Of a DNA stretch of 64,000 bases, positions 1 to 9,812 are shown one piece after another. The position numbers and the translations under genes were made by a program. The first letter of the stretch is position 1, and every line of letters begins with the position of its first letter. The notes beneath the pieces were generated by a model. It did not search any database and had not been told where the DNA came from. It worked only from the letters and a program-made list of their open reading frames with translations. The stretch comes from Pseudomonas peradeniyensis (GTDB lineage Bacteria > Pseudomonadota > Gammaproteobacteria > Pseudomonadales > Pseudomonadaceae), in contig NZ_JABWRJ020000002.1 of the NCBI RefSeq assembly GCF_014268935.2, forward strand, positions 62,001 to 126,000, written 5' to 3'.

Positions 1-756
1 GATCACCGCGTTGCCGGCCGAGTAGGCCTTGGCGTGGAAGCCGCGCAGCTGTTCCAGGGTAATGCCCGGGATGGTTTCGGCGTTGCCGTCGCTGGGGCTG
101 GCGTAAGGGTGTTTGCCGTAGAGGTTGGCGAACAGGGTCTTGCCGGCGATCTTGCCCGGGTTCTGCTTCTCGTACTCGAAACCGGCCAGCAGCTGGTTCT
201 TGATGCGCTTGAGGGCATCCTCGGGGAAGGTCGGCTGGCCCACCACCTCGGTGAACAGCTTCAGCGCCGGTTCGCGCTTGTCGCTGGCGCTGAGGCTACG
301 CAGCGACGCCACGGCCATGTCTCGGTACGAACCGTTGCCGAAGTCGGCGCCCAGGCCTTCGAAGCCCTCGGCGATGGCGGTGACGTCCTTGCCGGCCACG
401 CCCTCGTTGAGCATGGCGTTGGTCAGGGTGGCCAGGCCCGGGGTGCCGCCGTCCTGGCTGCTGCCGGCGGCGAAGGTCACGCGCAGGTCGAACATCGGCA
501 GCTCGCGGGCCTCGACGAACAGCACGCGGGCGCCTTCGGCGGTGGACCAGTGCTGGATGTTCAGCTGGCGCCGGCTGGGGGCCTTGCCGTCCAGTTCGGC
601 CAGCGATTGCAGGGTGTTGGCCGGGCGAGCCGCGGTGTCTGCCTTGCCTTGGCTGTCGGACTGGGCCGGGCGCGCCAGCAGCGCGGCGACGGCCACCACC
701 AGCACGATGATCGCCAGGCCGAACAGGGTGTAGCGCGGTGCGCTGCGATCACTCAT
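1..756 (-). CDS. M16 family peptidase-like subunit, C-terminus beyond window
   Basis: The protein starts MSDRSAPRYTLFGLAI and runs off the left edge, so about 252 residues are visible. Residues about 10-28 form a membrane anchor or signal segment, followed by an M16 domain (LNIQHWSTAEGARVLFVEA, then ELPMFDLRVTFAAGSSQDG). The zinc motif HxxEH is absent; the matching place reads LTNAMLNEG. In this family such members are non-catalytic partners of an active M16 subunit. The start overlaps the end of the upstream HxxEH-bearing gene by 8 bases, so translation is probably coupled and the two proteins probably form a heterodimer in the periplasm. The substrate is unknown. Confidence 0.85.
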   Translation of the reverse strand, partial: MSDRSAPRYTLFGLAIIVLVVAVAALLARPAQSDSQGKADTAARPANTLQSLAELDGKAPSRRQLNIQHWSTAEGARVLFVEARELPMFDLRVTFAAGSSQDGGTPGLATLTNAMLNEGVAGKDVTAIAEGFEGLGADFGNGSYRDMAVASLRSLSASDKREPALKLFTEVVGQPTFPEDALKRIKNQLLAGFEYEKQNPGKIAGKTLFANLYGKHPYASPSDGNAETIPGITLEQLRGFHAKAYSAGNAVI

Positions 757-2104
757 GGGCGGACTCCTCGGGCAGTACATGGGCAACGCTCAGGCGTTCG
801 CGGGTGAAATAGGTGCGGGCGGCGGCCTGGATGTCCTCCGGGGTCACGCGCTTGAGGTCGTCGAGCTCGCTGTCGATCAGCTTCCAGGACAGGCCGACGG
901 TTTCCAGCTGGCCGATGGTGGTGGCCTGGCTGCTGATGGAATCACGGTCGTAGACCAGGCCGGCAATCACCTGGGCGCGCACGCGTTCGAGTTCCTCGGC
1001 GGTCGGCGGCGTGGTCTTGAGCTCGTCGAGCAGCTGCCAGATGCCTTTCTCCACTTCGGCCAGGGTCTTGTGCTTCTGCACGTTGGGCGTGGCCGAGATC
1101 ATGAACAGGCTGTCGCCGCGGGTGAAGGCGTTGTAGCTGGACGAGGCGCCGGCCACCAGTTCCTGGCCGCGCTCCAGGCGCGCTGGCATGCGGGCGCTGT
1201 AGCCGCCGTCGAGCAGGGCCGAGATCAGGCGCAGGGCGTTGACGCCGCGCGGGTCCTTGGCCGTGGCCAGGGCCGGTACGTTGAAGCCGTAGACCAGGCT
1301 TGGCAGTTGCGTGCGCAGGTGCAGGGTGAGCTGGCGCAGGCCTGGCTCGGCCAGTTCCAGCGGCAGCTTGCTCGGCGGCACGGCGCGCTTGGGGATGGGG
1401 CCGAAGTACTTTTGCGCGAGGGCCTTCACCTCATCGGGCTTGACGTCGCCGACCACCACCAGGGTGGCGTTGTTCGGCGCGTACCAGGATTCGTACCAGT
1501 GGCGCAGTTCCTCGACCTTCATGCGTTCGAGGTCGGCCATCCAGCCGATGGTCGGGGTGTGATAGCCGCTGGCCGGGTAGGCCATGGCGCGGAAAAGCTC
1601 GAAGGCCTTGGCGTTGGGCTGGTCGTCGGTGCGCAGGCGGCGCTCTTCCTTGATCACCTCGATTTCGCGGCTGAACTCGTCGGCCGGCAGGCGCAGGCTG
1701 GCCAGGCGGTCGGCTTCCAGCTCGAAGGCCACCGGCAGGCGGTCACGGGCCAGCACTTGGTAATAGGCGGTGTAGTCGTCGCTGGTGAAGGCGTTCTCCT
1801 CGGCGCCGAGATCGCGCAGGATGCGCGAGGCCTCGCCGGGGCCGAGCTTGGCGCTGCCCTTGAACATCATGTGTTCCAGGGCATGGGACAGACCGGTCTG
1901 GCCCGGCGTCTCGTAACTGGAGCCGACCTTGTACCAGATCTGCGAAACCACCACCGGCGCACGGTGGTCCTCGCGCACGACCACCTTCAGGCCGTTGTCG
2001 AGGATGAATTCGTGGGTGGGTTGCACATCGGCGGCGAAGGCCGCCAGCGGCAGGCACAGCGTGCCAAGCAACAGGCCAGCGGCGCGGCGGGCTAGAGCAT
2101 TCAT
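749..2104 (-). CDS. M16 family zinc metallopeptidase (catalytic subunit)
   Basis: 451 residues beginning MNALARRAAGLLLGTLCL, a typical signal peptide cleaved after AAFAA. The M16 zinc motif HALEH lies about 75 residues in, followed by MMFKGSAKLGPGE and the downstream glutamate region, so this is the active member of the pair. A longer reading frame extends upstream, but it would read antisense through ftsY; the start here is the ATG followed directly by the signal peptide. It probably degrades peptides or misfolded protein in the periplasm. It is divergent from ftsY, with a 234-base spacer holding both promoters that I could not resolve. Confidence 0.88.
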   Translation of the reverse strand: MNALARRAAGLLLGTLCLPLAAFAADVQPTHEFILDNGLKVVVREDHRAPVVVSQIWYKVGSSYETPGQTGLSHALEHMMFKGSAKLGPGEASRILRDLGAEENAFTSDDYTAYYQVLARDRLPVAFELEADRLASLRLPADEFSREIEVIKEERRLRTDDQPNAKAFELFRAMAYPASGYHTPTIGWMADLERMKVEELRHWYESWYAPNNATLVVVGDVKPDEVKALAQKYFGPIPKRAVPPSKLPLELAEPGLRQLTLHLRTQLPSLVYGFNVPALATAKDPRGVNALRLISALLDGGYSARMPARLERGQELVAGASSSYNAFTRGDSLFMISATPNVQKHKTLAEVEKGIWQLLDELKTTPPTAEELERVRAQVIAGLVYDRDSISSQATTIGQLETVGLSWKLIDSELDDLKRVTPEDIQAAARTYFTRERLSVAHVLPEESAHE

Positions 2105-2338
2105 ACGGTGTTCAACCTGTTCGGCGGCCCGCTTGGGTTTAGCGTCGGCGGGCCAGGAGGTGCTAGGATACTGATCCGGTTGCCTGGCGACCATGCCTGT
2201 CGCCGTTCTGGCCCGCAGGCCCTTACGACAAAACGTTGCGCATGAACCCGCTGGCTTCACAGTAGTCTGTTCTGCGTGAGTTAAGAATTCCCGATGCGCC
2301 ACTGCTGGCGCATCGCTACCCTGAGATAGCCGTCTTCC

Positions 2339-3901
2339 ATGTTTGGTTCCAACGACGACAAAAAAGCGCCGGCCGCGGCTGGTGAGAAGAAAGGCCTGTT
2401 CAGCTGGTTCCGCAAGAAGCCGGAGCAACCTGTCGCCGAACAGCCGCAAGCCCCCCAACCGCCCGTTGAGGCGCCGGTGGTGCAGCAGCCTCCCGCCGAG
2501 CAGCCTGCTCCGCTGGCCGAGGCACCCCAGCCTGCGCCGGTGAGCGTGCCAGCCGAGCCTGAACCGGTTGCTCCACAGGTGGTGCAACCCATCCAGCCTG
2601 TGCCGGTGGAAGTCCCGGTCGAGCCTGCCCTGGTGGTCGAGGCTGAGCCTGTTGTTCAGGTACAAGTGCCGCAGGCACCTGTGGCAGAGGGCTTGCCCGC
2701 GAATGCGGCGGACCTGCCGACGGCCGTGGTTGAGCCAGCGCCACCTGCACCCGTGAGCAACCTGGTGCTGCCGGTCGCGGAAGAGCCGGTTGCATTGGTG
2801 CCAGACCTCGAACCCAAGGCGCCGCCGGTCATCCCCGAGCGCCCGGCCCCTGAGGTGGTGGTGCCCGAGCCCGCCCCGGTAGTGGTTGCCCCTGCGGTCG
2901 AGCCTGAACCAGAAGTGCCTGTCGCACCGGCTGCCGTCGAACCTGCGCCAGTCGCCGCCGAGCCTGCCAAACAGGGCTTCTTCGCCCGCCTCAAGCAGGG
3001 CCTGTCGAAGACCAGCGCCAGCATCGGCGAGGGCATGGCCAGCCTGTTCCTGGGCAAGAAGGTCATCGATGACGACCTGCTCGACGAGATCGAGACCCGC
3101 CTGCTGACCGCCGACGTCGGTGTCGAGGCCACCTCGACCATCGTCCAGAACCTGACACAGAAGGTCGCCCGCAAGCAGCTTGCCGACGCCGACGCCCTGT
3201 ACAAGTCGCTGCAGGACGAACTGGCCGCCTTGCTGCGCCCGGTCGAGCAGCCGCTGAAGATCGAGGCGCAGAGCAAACCCTACGTGATCCTGGTAGTCGG
3301 CGTGAACGGCGCTGGCAAGACCACCACCATCGGCAAGCTGGCCAAGAAGCTGCAGCTCGAAGGCAAGAAGGTCATGCTCGCCGCCGGCGACACCTTCCGC
3401 GCCGCGGCGGTGGAGCAGTTGCAGGTCTGGGGTGAGCGCAACCAGATCCCGGTCATCGCCCAACACACCGGCGCCGACTCGGCCTCGGTGATCTTCGACG
3501 CCGTGCAGGCCGCCAAGGCCCGTGGCGTCGATGTGCTGATCGCCGACACCGCCGGTCGCCTGCACACCAAGGACAACCTGATGGAAGAGCTGAAGAAGGT
3601 CCGTCGGGTGATCGGCAAGCTCGACGCCGAGGCGCCCCACGAGGTGCTGCTGGTGCTCGACGCCGGAACCGGGCAGAACGCCATCAGCCAGGCCAAGTAC
3701 TTCAACCAGAGCGTCGAACTGACCGGCCTGGCCCTGACCAAGCTGGACGGCACCGCCAAGGGCGGTGTCATCTTCGCCCTGGCCAAGCAGTTCAACATCC
3801 CGATCCGCTTCATTGGTGTGGGCGAGGGTATCGACGACCTGCGCACCTTCGAGGCCGAACCCTTCGTCAAGGCGCTGTTCGCCGAGCGGGAACCTTCATG
3901 A
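2339..3901 (+). CDS. ftsY: Signal recognition particle receptor FtsY
   Basis: 520 residues. Residues about 20-215 are a long proline-, valine- and glutamate-rich acidic segment (the A domain, longer than in E. coli). The C-terminal NG GTPase follows: four-helix N region, then G1 [26 protein letters not shown] and [10 protein letters not shown]. FtsY docks ribosome-SRP complexes at the inner membrane and hands them to SecYEG. It is first of the ftsY-ftsE-ftsX run; its stop overlaps the ftsE start as ATGA, which implies coupled translation. Confidence 0.97.
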   Translation: MFGSNDDKKAPAAAGEKKGLFSWFRKKPEQPVAEQPQAPQPPVEAPVVQQPPAEQPAPLAEAPQPAPVSVPAEPEPVAPQVVQPIQPVPVEVPVEPALVVEAEPVVQVQVPQAPVAEGLPANAADLPTAVVEPAPPAPVSNLVLPVAEEPVALVPDLEPKAPPVIPERPAPEVVVPEPAPVVVAPAVEPEPEVPVAPAAVEPAPVAAEPAKQGFFARLKQGLSKTSASIGEGMASLFLGKKVIDDDLLDEIETRLLTADVGVEATSTIVQNLTQKVARKQLADADALYKSLQDELAALLRPVEQPLKIEAQSKPYVILVVGVNGAGKTTTIGKLAKKLQLEGKKVMLAAGDTFRAAAVEQLQVWGERNQIPVIAQHTGADSASVIFDAVQAAKARGVDVLIADTAGRLHTKDNLMEELKKVRRVIGKLDAEAPHEVLLVLDAGTGQNAISQAKYFNQSVELTGLALTKLDGTAKGGVIFALAKQFNIPIRFIGVGEGIDDLRTFEAEPFVKALFAEREPS

Positions 3902-4569
3902 TCCGATTCGAACAGGTAGCCAAGCGCTATCCCAACGGCCACGTCGGCCTGCACGAACTGAGCTTCCGGGCGCGTCGTGGCGAGTTCCTGTTCGTCACCG
4001 GCCACTCCGGCGCCGGCAAGAGCACCCTGCTGCGCCTGTTGCTGGCCATGGAGCGTCCGACCAGCGGCAAGCTGCTGCTGGCCGGGCAGGACCTGGGCCA
4101 GATCAGCAACGCGCAGATCCCGTTCCTGCGCCGGCAGATCGGCGTGGTGTTCCAGAACCACCAATTGCTGTTCGATCGCACGGTGTTCAACAACATCGCC
4201 CTGCCGCTGCAGATCCTCGGGCTGTCCAAGGCCGAGATCGCCAAGCGCGTGGATTCGGCACTGGAGCGCGTGTCGCTGAGCGACAAGGGCGAGCTGTTCC
4301 CGGCCGACCTGTCCACCGGCCAGCAGCAGCGCGTGGGCATTGCCCGCGCCATCGTCCACCAGCCGGCCCTGCTGCTGGCGGACGAACCCACCGGTAACCT
4401 CGACCCGCGCCTGGCCGCCGAGATCATGGGCGTGTTCGAGGACATCAACCGCCTGGGTACCACGGTATTGATCGCCAGTCACGACCTGGCGCTGATCGCG
4501 CGCATGCGCCACCGCATGCTGACGCTGCAACGCGGCCGCTTGATCGGCGATGGGGAGGCCGGGCAATGA
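3898..4569 (+). CDS. ftsE: Cell division ATP-binding protein FtsE
   Basis: 223 residues, a complete ABC ATPase: Walker A GHSGAGKST, Q-loop region VVFQNHQLL, signature LSTGQQQR, Walker B LLLADEPTG and the H-loop ASHD. With FtsX it forms the FtsEX complex at the division septum, which transmits ATP hydrolysis to activators of peptidoglycan hydrolases. It overlaps ftsY by 4 bases and ftsX by 4 bases. Confidence 0.97.
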   Translation: MIRFEQVAKRYPNGHVGLHELSFRARRGEFLFVTGHSGAGKSTLLRLLLAMERPTSGKLLLAGQDLGQISNAQIPFLRRQIGVVFQNHQLLFDRTVFNNIALPLQILGLSKAEIAKRVDSALERVSLSDKGELFPADLSTGQQQRVGIARAIVHQPALLLADEPTGNLDPRLAAEIMGVFEDINRLGTTVLIASHDLALIARMRHRMLTLQRGRLIGDGEAGQ

Positions 4570-5594
4570 GCACCACACGTACACCAAAGGTTTCCGAGCG
4601 CGTGGCGCCGAAAGCCGCCGATCCGCAACCGACGAAGAAAAAGCGTGGCGATCACGACGACGATGGCCCGGACTTCAGCACCCTGCTGCACGCCTGGCTG
4701 GAAAGCCACCGCGCCAGCCTGGCCGACAGCCTGCGCCGCCTGGCCAAGCAGCCGATCGGCAGTTTCTTCACCTGCCTGGTGATGGCCGTGGCGCTGAGCA
4801 TGCCCATGGGCCTCTCGCTGCTGCTGAAGAACGTCGAGAAACTCGGCGGTTCGTGGCAGCGCGCGGCGCAGATCTCGCTGTACCTCAAGCTCGATGCCAG
4901 CAGCCGCGACGGCGAGGCCTTGCGTGACGAGATCAAGGGTATGCCGGGCGTTGCCGAGGCCCAGTACGTCAGCCGCGAGCAGGCACTGGAAGAGTTCCAG
5001 CAGCAGTCGGGACTTGGCGAGGCGTTGCGCGAGTTGCCGGACAATCCACTGCCTGGCGTGGTGGTGGTGACCCCGACCGAGGTCGATAAACCCGCCCTGG
5101 AGGCCTTGCGCCAGCGCCTGTCCGAGCTCCCTCGCGTGGAAGCGGCGCAGCTGGACCTGGTGTGGGTCGAGCGCCTGGCGGCGATCCTCAAGCTGGGTGA
5201 CCGGTTCGTCTTCGGCCTGGCGGTGATGCTGATTTCCGCTCTGCTGTTAGTAATCGGTAACACAATTCGTCTACATATCGAAAACCGCCGGGTCGAGATC
5301 GAAGTGATCAAGCTCGTCGGCGGCACCGACAGCTACGTGCGCCGGCCTTTCCTGTACATGGGCGCGCTGTACGGCCTGGGTGCGGGCGTGCTGGCCTGGG
5401 GTATCCTGGCGTTCGGCCTGAACTGGCTGAACGACGCGGTGGTCGGGCTGTCCGGCCTGTATGGCAGTGATTTTGCCCTAGGTGGCGTGCCGGCCTCGGA
5501 TGGCCTTTCACTCTTGATCGGGGCGGTGCTGTTAGGGTATATCGGTGCATGGATCGCCGTCGCTCGTCACTTGAACGAGCTGGCACCGCGATAA
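4566..5594 (+). CDS. ftsX: Cell division protein FtsX
   Basis: 342 residues. The N-terminal cytoplasmic tail is longer than usual (about 60 residues, lysine-rich, TKKKRGDHDDD). The first membrane helix (SFFTCLVMAVALSMPMGLSL) follows, then a periplasmic domain of about 110 residues, then three helices near the C-terminus (FVFGLAVMLISALLLVIG; FLYMGALYGLGAGVLAWG; LLIGAVLLGYIGAWIA). This is the standard FtsX layout; the periplasmic loop contacts hydrolase activators. A 111-base gap separates it from rpoH. Confidence 0.96.
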   Translation: MSTTRTPKVSERVAPKAADPQPTKKKRGDHDDDGPDFSTLLHAWLESHRASLADSLRRLAKQPIGSFFTCLVMAVALSMPMGLSLLLKNVEKLGGSWQRAAQISLYLKLDASSRDGEALRDEIKGMPGVAEAQYVSREQALEEFQQQSGLGEALRELPDNPLPGVVVVTPTEVDKPALEALRQRLSELPRVEAAQLDLVWVERLAAILKLGDRFVFGLAVMLISALLLVIGNTIRLHIENRRVEIEVIKLVGGTDSYVRRPFLYMGALYGLGAGVLAWGILAFGLNWLNDAVVGLSGLYGSDFALGGVPASDGLSLLIGAVLLGYIGAWIAVARHLNELAPR

Positions 5595-5631
5595 ATGTTT
5601 CATGGCCAGTATTGACAAATTTTTCATCCTG

Positions 5632-5658
5632 GAACTTGTACAACGGTTCCTTGTCTAT
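5632..5658 (+). promoter_or_regulatory. Candidate AlgU (sigma E-type) promoter of rpoH
   Basis: GAACTT at 5632-5637, 16 bases, then TCTAT at 5654-5658. This fits the extracytoplasmic sigma consensus GAACTT-N16/17-TCTGA except for the last bases of the -10 element. In Pseudomonas, rpoH is a known AlgU target. A TTGACA at 5612-5617 may be the -35 of an additional housekeeping promoter, but its -10 is weak. Confidence 0.55.
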
Positions 5659-5705
5659 GCTGGCAGTGCCCACAAGGCACGAGTCTGTAAGCCGGAGGTA
5701 CTTGA

Positions 5706-6560
5706 ATGACCACATCGTTGCAACCTGCCTATGCCCTGGTTCCCGGTGCAAACCTGGAAGCCTACGTGCACACGGTCAACAGCATCCCCTTGCTGTCGCC
5801 GGAGCAGGAGCGTGATCTGGGCGAGCGTCTCTACTATGAGCAGGATCTCGAGGCCGCTCGTCAAATGGTGATGGCCCACCTGCGTTTCGTCGTACACATC
5901 GCCCGTAGCTACGCCGGCTACGGGTTGGCCCAGGCCGACCTGATCCAGGAAGGCAACGTCGGCCTGATGAAGGCGGTAAAGCGTTTCAACCCGGAAATGG
6001 GCGTGCGTCTGGTGTCCTTCGCGGTGCACTGGATCAAGGCCGAGATCCACGAGTTCATCCTGCGCAACTGGCGCATCGTCAAGGTGGCCACCACCAAGGC
6101 CCAGCGCAAGCTGTTCTTCAACCTGCGCAGCCAGAAGAAGCGCCTGGCCTGGTTGAACAACGACGAAGTGCATCGCGTGGCCGAAAGCCTCGGCGTCGAG
6201 CCCCGTGAAGTGCGCGAGATGGAAAGCCGTCTGAGCGGCCAGGACATGGCCTTCGACCCGGCGGCCGAAGCCGACGACGACAGCGCCTTCCAGTCGCCCG
6301 CGCATTACCTGGAAGACCACCGCTACGATCCGGCCGTGCAGTTGGAGGACGCTGATTGGAGCGACAACTCCACCAGCAACCTGCATGAAGCGCTGCAAGG
6401 CCTGGACGATCGCAGTCGCGATATCCTCTATCAGCGCTGGTTGGCCGAGGAAAAGGCCACGCTGCATGAGCTGGCGGAGAAATACAGCGTTTCGGCCGAG
6501 CGTATTCGCCAGCTGGAGAAGAACGCGATGAACAAGGTCAAGGCATTGATCACGATCTGA
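5706..6560 (+). CDS. rpoH: RNA polymerase heat-shock sigma factor RpoH (sigma-32)
   Basis: 284 residues. Region 2 carries the RNAP-binding and -10 recognition helices ([35 protein letters not shown]). It is followed by the RpoH box ([16 protein letters not shown]), which is characteristic of heat-shock sigma factors, and a region 4 helix-turn-helix ([20 protein letters not shown]). It directs RNA polymerase to chaperone and protease genes. A good GGAGG lies 8 bases before the ATG. An intrinsic terminator follows, so the gene is probably its own unit. Confidence 0.98.
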   Translation: MTTSLQPAYALVPGANLEAYVHTVNSIPLLSPEQERDLGERLYYEQDLEAARQMVMAHLRFVVHIARSYAGYGLAQADLIQEGNVGLMKAVKRFNPEMGVRLVSFAVHWIKAEIHEFILRNWRIVKVATTKAQRKLFFNLRSQKKRLAWLNNDEVHRVAESLGVEPREVREMESRLSGQDMAFDPAAEADDDSAFQSPAHYLEDHRYDPAVQLEDADWSDNSTSNLHEALQGLDDRSRDILYQRWLAEEKATLHELAEKYSVSAERIRQLEKNAMNKVKALITI

Positions 6561-6579
6561 TCGGCGCCTGGCTGGAGTG

Positions 6580-6616
6580 AAAAAGCCGCTGTTCTCGCAA
6601 GAGACAGCGGCTTTTT
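6580..6616 (+). terminator. Intrinsic terminator after rpoH
   Basis: AAAAAGCCGCTGT and ACAGCGGCTTTTT are perfect inverted arms around an 11-base loop. The run of T on one side and A on the other lets it stop transcription from both rpoH and mtgA, which converge here. Confidence 0.85.
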
Positions 6617-6648
6617 CGTGTGCTGTGGGGCGTGGGAGCAGGTTCGTC

Positions 6649-7359
6649 TCAAAGCCTGCGCGAAGTATCCAGCTGCATCAGGTAGCTCGGCCCACCCAGC
6701 TGGCTCATCTGCCGGCGAATCCAGCCCGCCCGGCTCGCCACATAGGCGCTTGGCCGGCTGGCATTCCACTTGATCGGGCTCGGCAGCACCGCCGCGAGCT
6801 GTGCGGCCTGTTGTCGCGTCAGGCGGCTGGCGTCCACGCCGAAGTGGTAGCGTGCCGCGGCCTGGGCACCGAAGACGCCCTTGCCCCATTCGGCGCTGTT
6901 CAGGTAGACCTCGAGAATCCGCTCCTTGGACCAGAACAGCTCGATCAGCGCGGTGAACCAGGCCTCCAGCCCCTTGCGCAGCCAACTGCGCCCTGACCAC
7001 AGGAACAGGTTCTTGGCCACCTGCTGGGTCAGGGTGCTGGCGCCACGCACCTTGCCGCCACGCTCGTTGTAGGCCAGCGCCGCCTGGATCGCCGGGATGT
7101 CGAAGCCCCAGTGGCTGGCGAACTTCTGGTCCTCGCCGGCGATGACCGCGACCTTGAGCTCATCGGAGATGTCCTCCCATGGCGTCCAGTCGCGTTGCAG
7201 GTCGATGGGTTCGCCGCTGAACCACGACTCCACCTTGCGCTCGACCATCAGCGCGGTGCCGGGCGGTGGAACCCAGCGCAGCACCAGGACCACGGCGGCG
7301 CTGCCGGCGGCGAACCACAGCAGGGCGCGGGAAAGACGGCGCAGGAGAGATGACAGCAT
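6649..7359 (-). CDS. mtgA: Monofunctional biosynthetic peptidoglycan transglycosylase
   Basis: 236 residues from MLSSLLRRLSRALLWFAAGS. One N-terminal membrane helix (about residues 10-28) is followed by a GT51 domain: catalytic-glutamate motif EDQKFASHWGFD, then RGASTLTQQVAKNLFL and RKGLEAWFT. It polymerises lipid II into glycan strands without a transpeptidase domain. The longer upstream frame was not used because this start places the membrane anchor at residue 10 and gives the usual family length. It converges on rpoH. Confidence 0.95.
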   Translation of the reverse strand: MLSSLLRRLSRALLWFAAGSAAVVLVLRWVPPPGTALMVERKVESWFSGEPIDLQRDWTPWEDISDELKVAVIAGEDQKFASHWGFDIPAIQAALAYNERGGKVRGASTLTQQVAKNLFLWSGRSWLRKGLEAWFTALIELFWSKERILEVYLNSAEWGKGVFGAQAAARYHFGVDASRLTRQQAAQLAAVLPSPIKWNASRPSAYVASRAGWIRRQMSQLGGPSYLMQLDTSRRL

Positions 7360-7423
7360 GGTGATGGCTTGGCCGGACCGTTGGAACGGGCCATTATACA
7401 GACCCCTCCCGAGGAGTCGTCCC

Positions 7424-7795
7424 ATGCTTCGCAGCTTCCTGATGCTCGCCGCGTTCTTCGGCTTTACCGGCGTCGCCCTCGGCGCCTTCGCCGCCCATGG
7501 CCTGAAGAGCCGTCTCAGCGCCGACTACCTGGCGATCTTCCATACCGGCGTGACCTACCAGCTGGTGCACGCCCTGGCGATCCTCGCGGTGGCGGTGCTT
7601 TCGGCGCATCTGCCGGGGCGCCTGGTCGGCTGGGCCGGCGGTCTGTTCGCCGTGGGTATCGTGCTGTTCTCCGGTAGCCTCTACGTACTGACCCTGAGCG
7701 GCCTGGGCAAGCTCGGCATGATCACTCCGCTGGGTGGCCTGTGCTTCCTCGCTGGCTGGCTGTGCCTGGGCCTGGCCGCCTGGCGCCTGGGCTGA
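7424..7795 (+). CDS. DUF423 family small inner-membrane protein
   Basis: 123 residues, mostly hydrophobic, with four predicted membrane helices. The first is MLAAFFGFTGVALGAFAAHG and the GAFAAHGLK motif is the hallmark of DUF423 (YgdD-like). The preceding GAGG gives a plausible ribosome site 8 bases from the ATG. The function of the family is unknown. It is divergent from mtgA and lies upstream of thiS, but a 102-base gap makes a shared operon uncertain. Confidence 0.88.
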   Translation: MLRSFLMLAAFFGFTGVALGAFAAHGLKSRLSADYLAIFHTGVTYQLVHALAILAVAVLSAHLPGRLVGWAGGLFAVGIVLFSGSLYVLTLSGLGKLGMITPLGGLCFLAGWLCLGLAAWRLG

Positions 7796-7897
7796 CCGAA
7801 CGGTCCACAATCGCGACTAATGGCGCGCATCGCCCTTGGGTTGCGGGGTGGATCGGGGCTAGAATGCGGGCCCCAAAGAACAATGGTGGCCGTGCGC

Positions 7898-8098
7898 ATG
7901 CGCATTCAATTGAACGGTGAACCTTACGAACTGCCCGAGGGCGAGAGCGTCGCGGCGCTGCTGGGCCGGCTGGAGCTGGCCGGTCGCCGGGTGGCGGTGG
8001 AACTGAACCTGGACATCGTGCCGCGCAGCCAGCACGAGAGCACGCGATTGAGCGAAGGCGACCAGGTCGAAGTGGTTCATGCCATTGGCGGTGGTTGA
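7898..8098 (+). CDS. thiS: Sulfur carrier protein ThiS
   Basis: 66 residues with a beta-grasp ubiquitin-like fold and the C-terminal di-glycine (HAIGGG). The terminus is adenylated and thiocarboxylated to carry sulfur for the thiazole ring of thiamine. The start MRIQLNG was chosen over upstream in-frame codons because the fold begins there. It lies 52 bases before thiG, its acceptor enzyme. Confidence 0.95.
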   Translation: MRIQLNGEPYELPEGESVAALLGRLELAGRRVAVELNLDIVPRSQHESTRLSEGDQVEVVHAIGGG

Positions 8099-8150
8099 GC
8101 GCGTCCCGCCGATTCATCCAAAGCCCCGTAACCTTTCCTGAGGAACATCG

Positions 8151-8963
8151 ATGAGCAACGTTCGCAGCGACAAGCCTTTCGTCCTGGCCGGGCGCACTTT
8201 CCAGTCGCGCCTGCTGGTCGGCACCGGCAAGTACCGTGACATGGAAGAAACCCGCCTGGCCACCGAGGCCTCGGGTGCCGAGATCGTCACCGTGGCCGTG
8301 CGTCGCACCAACCTTGGTCAGAACGCGGGTGAGCCGAACCTGCTCGATGTGCTGTCGCCCGACAAGTACACCATCCTGCCGAACACTGCGGGCTGCTTCG
8401 ATGCGGTCGAAGCGGTGCGTACCTGCCGCCTGGCCCGTGAGCTGCTCGACGGCCACAAGTCCCACGAGGAGCGGACGCTGGTGAAGCTGGAAGTGCTGGC
8501 CGACCAGAAGACCCTGTTCCCCAATGTGATCGAAACTCTCAAGGCCGCCGAAGTGCTGGTCAAGGACGGCTTCGATGTGATGGTCTACACCAGCGATGAC
8601 CCGATCATCGCCCGCCAGCTGGCCGAAGCCGGCTGCATCGCCGTCATGCCGCTGGCCGGCCTGATCGGCACCGGCCTGGGTATCTGCAACCCCTACAACC
8701 TGCAGATCATCCTCGAGGAATCCAAGGTGCCGGTGCTGGTCGATGCCGGCGTGGGGACCGCCTCCGACGCCACCATCGCCATGGAGATGGGCTGCGAGGC
8801 GGTGCTGATGAACTCGGCCATCGCCCACGCCCAGCAGCCGGTGCTGATGGCCGAGGCCATGAAGCACGCCATCCTTGCCGGCCGCATGGCGTATCTCGCC
8901 GGGCGCATGCCGAAGAAACTCTATGCCAGCGCGTCCTCGCCGCTGGAAGGTCTGATCAAGTAA
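8151..8963 (+). CDS. thiG: Thiazole synthase ThiG
   Basis: 270 residues, a TIM-barrel enzyme that joins deoxyxylulose 5-phosphate, dehydroglycine and ThiS-thiocarboxylate to form the thiazole phosphate of thiamine. Diagnostic segments include [12 protein letters not shown] near the N-terminus, the lysine in VKLEVLAD (Schiff-base candidate), and the phosphate-binding end [14 protein letters not shown]. Length is normal. AGGAA precedes the ATG. Confidence 0.97.
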   Translation: MSNVRSDKPFVLAGRTFQSRLLVGTGKYRDMEETRLATEASGAEIVTVAVRRTNLGQNAGEPNLLDVLSPDKYTILPNTAGCFDAVEAVRTCRLARELLDGHKSHEERTLVKLEVLADQKTLFPNVIETLKAAEVLVKDGFDVMVYTSDDPIIARQLAEAGCIAVMPLAGLIGTGLGICNPYNLQIILEESKVPVLVDAGVGTASDATIAMEMGCEAVLMNSAIAHAQQPVLMAEAMKHAILAGRMAYLAGRMPKKLYASASSPLEGLIK

Positions 8964-8972
8964 GAGCCCCAG

Positions 8973-9695
8973 ATGACTGAATCGCAAGAAACGCCGATCA
9001 CCGAAGACGGTGAAGCCCGCCCGCACCGCCGCATCAAGAGTTTCGTGATGCGTGCCGGGCGCATGACCGAAGGCCAGCAACGCGGCCTGGAGCAGGGCGG
9101 CCCGCTGTTCATCCTGCCGCTCACCGATAGCCCGGTGGACTACGACCAGGTGTTCGGCCGTTCGGCGCCGCGCACCCTGGAGATCGGCTTCGGCATGGGC
9201 CATTCGCTGCTGGAAATGGCCGCCGCCTCGCCCGAGCTGGACTTCATCGGTGTCGAAGTGCACCGTCCGGGTGTCGGCGCGTTGCTAAATGGCGTGCTGA
9301 CCCAGGGCCTGAAGAACCTGCGGGTGTACGACTGTGATGCCATCGAAGTCCTCAACCGCTGCGTGGCCGACAACAGCCTCGATCGCCTGATGCTGTTCTT
9401 CCCGGACCCTTGGCACAAGGCGCGTCACCACAAGCGCCGGATCGTTCAGCTGGAGTTCGCCGAGCTGGTACGCCGCAAGCTCAAGCCCGGTGGCGTATTC
9501 CACATGGCGACCGACTGGGAGCCCTATGCCGAGTACATGCTGGAAGTGATGAGCGCAGCGCCCGGCTATCGCAACCAGGCGGCTGATGGCGCCTACGTGC
9601 CACGCCCGGAAGAACGGCCGATCACCAAGTTCGAGCGTCGCGGTGAGCGGCTTGGGCATGGGGTATGGGACTTGAAGTTCGAGAAGGTGAGCTGA
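8973..9695 (+). CDS. trmB: tRNA (guanine-N7-)-methyltransferase TrmB
   Basis: 240 residues. The SAM-binding motif [15 protein letters not shown] is followed by [10 protein letters not shown] and the catalytic signature [15 protein letters not shown]. It methylates G46 in the variable loop of tRNA. It starts 9 bases after thiG and is probably co-transcribed. A strong terminator follows. Confidence 0.97.
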   Translation: MTESQETPITEDGEARPHRRIKSFVMRAGRMTEGQQRGLEQGGPLFILPLTDSPVDYDQVFGRSAPRTLEIGFGMGHSLLEMAAASPELDFIGVEVHRPGVGALLNGVLTQGLKNLRVYDCDAIEVLNRCVADNSLDRLMLFFPDPWHKARHHKRRIVQLEFAELVRRKLKPGGVFHMATDWEPYAEYMLEVMSAAPGYRNQAADGAYVPRPEERPITKFERRGERLGHGVWDLKFEKVS

Positions 9696-9743
9696 GCCGG
9701 GTTCATTCGAAGCAGCCCTTCAAACCTGCGAAATTGCAGATAC

Positions 9744-9775
9744 AAAAAAACCGCCTTGAGAAGGGCGGTTTTTTT
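9744..9775. terminator. Two-way intrinsic terminator, module A
   Basis: Seven A, CCGCC, a short loop, GGGCGG, seven T. It can end trmB on the plus strand and the predicted minus-strand small RNA of module A. The same element recurs at 10390-10421 at the same place in module B. Confidence 0.85.
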
Positions 9776-9812
9776 ATGTGGGCCTCGGGTTACGAAGCCT
9801 AGCCCACGAACA

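Noticed and set aside
749..3640. 963-codon minus-strand frame joining the M16 peptidase to sequence antisense to ftsY
   Set aside because: Only the part from 2104 down is peptidase; a signal peptide starts there and the rest is the shadow of ftsY.
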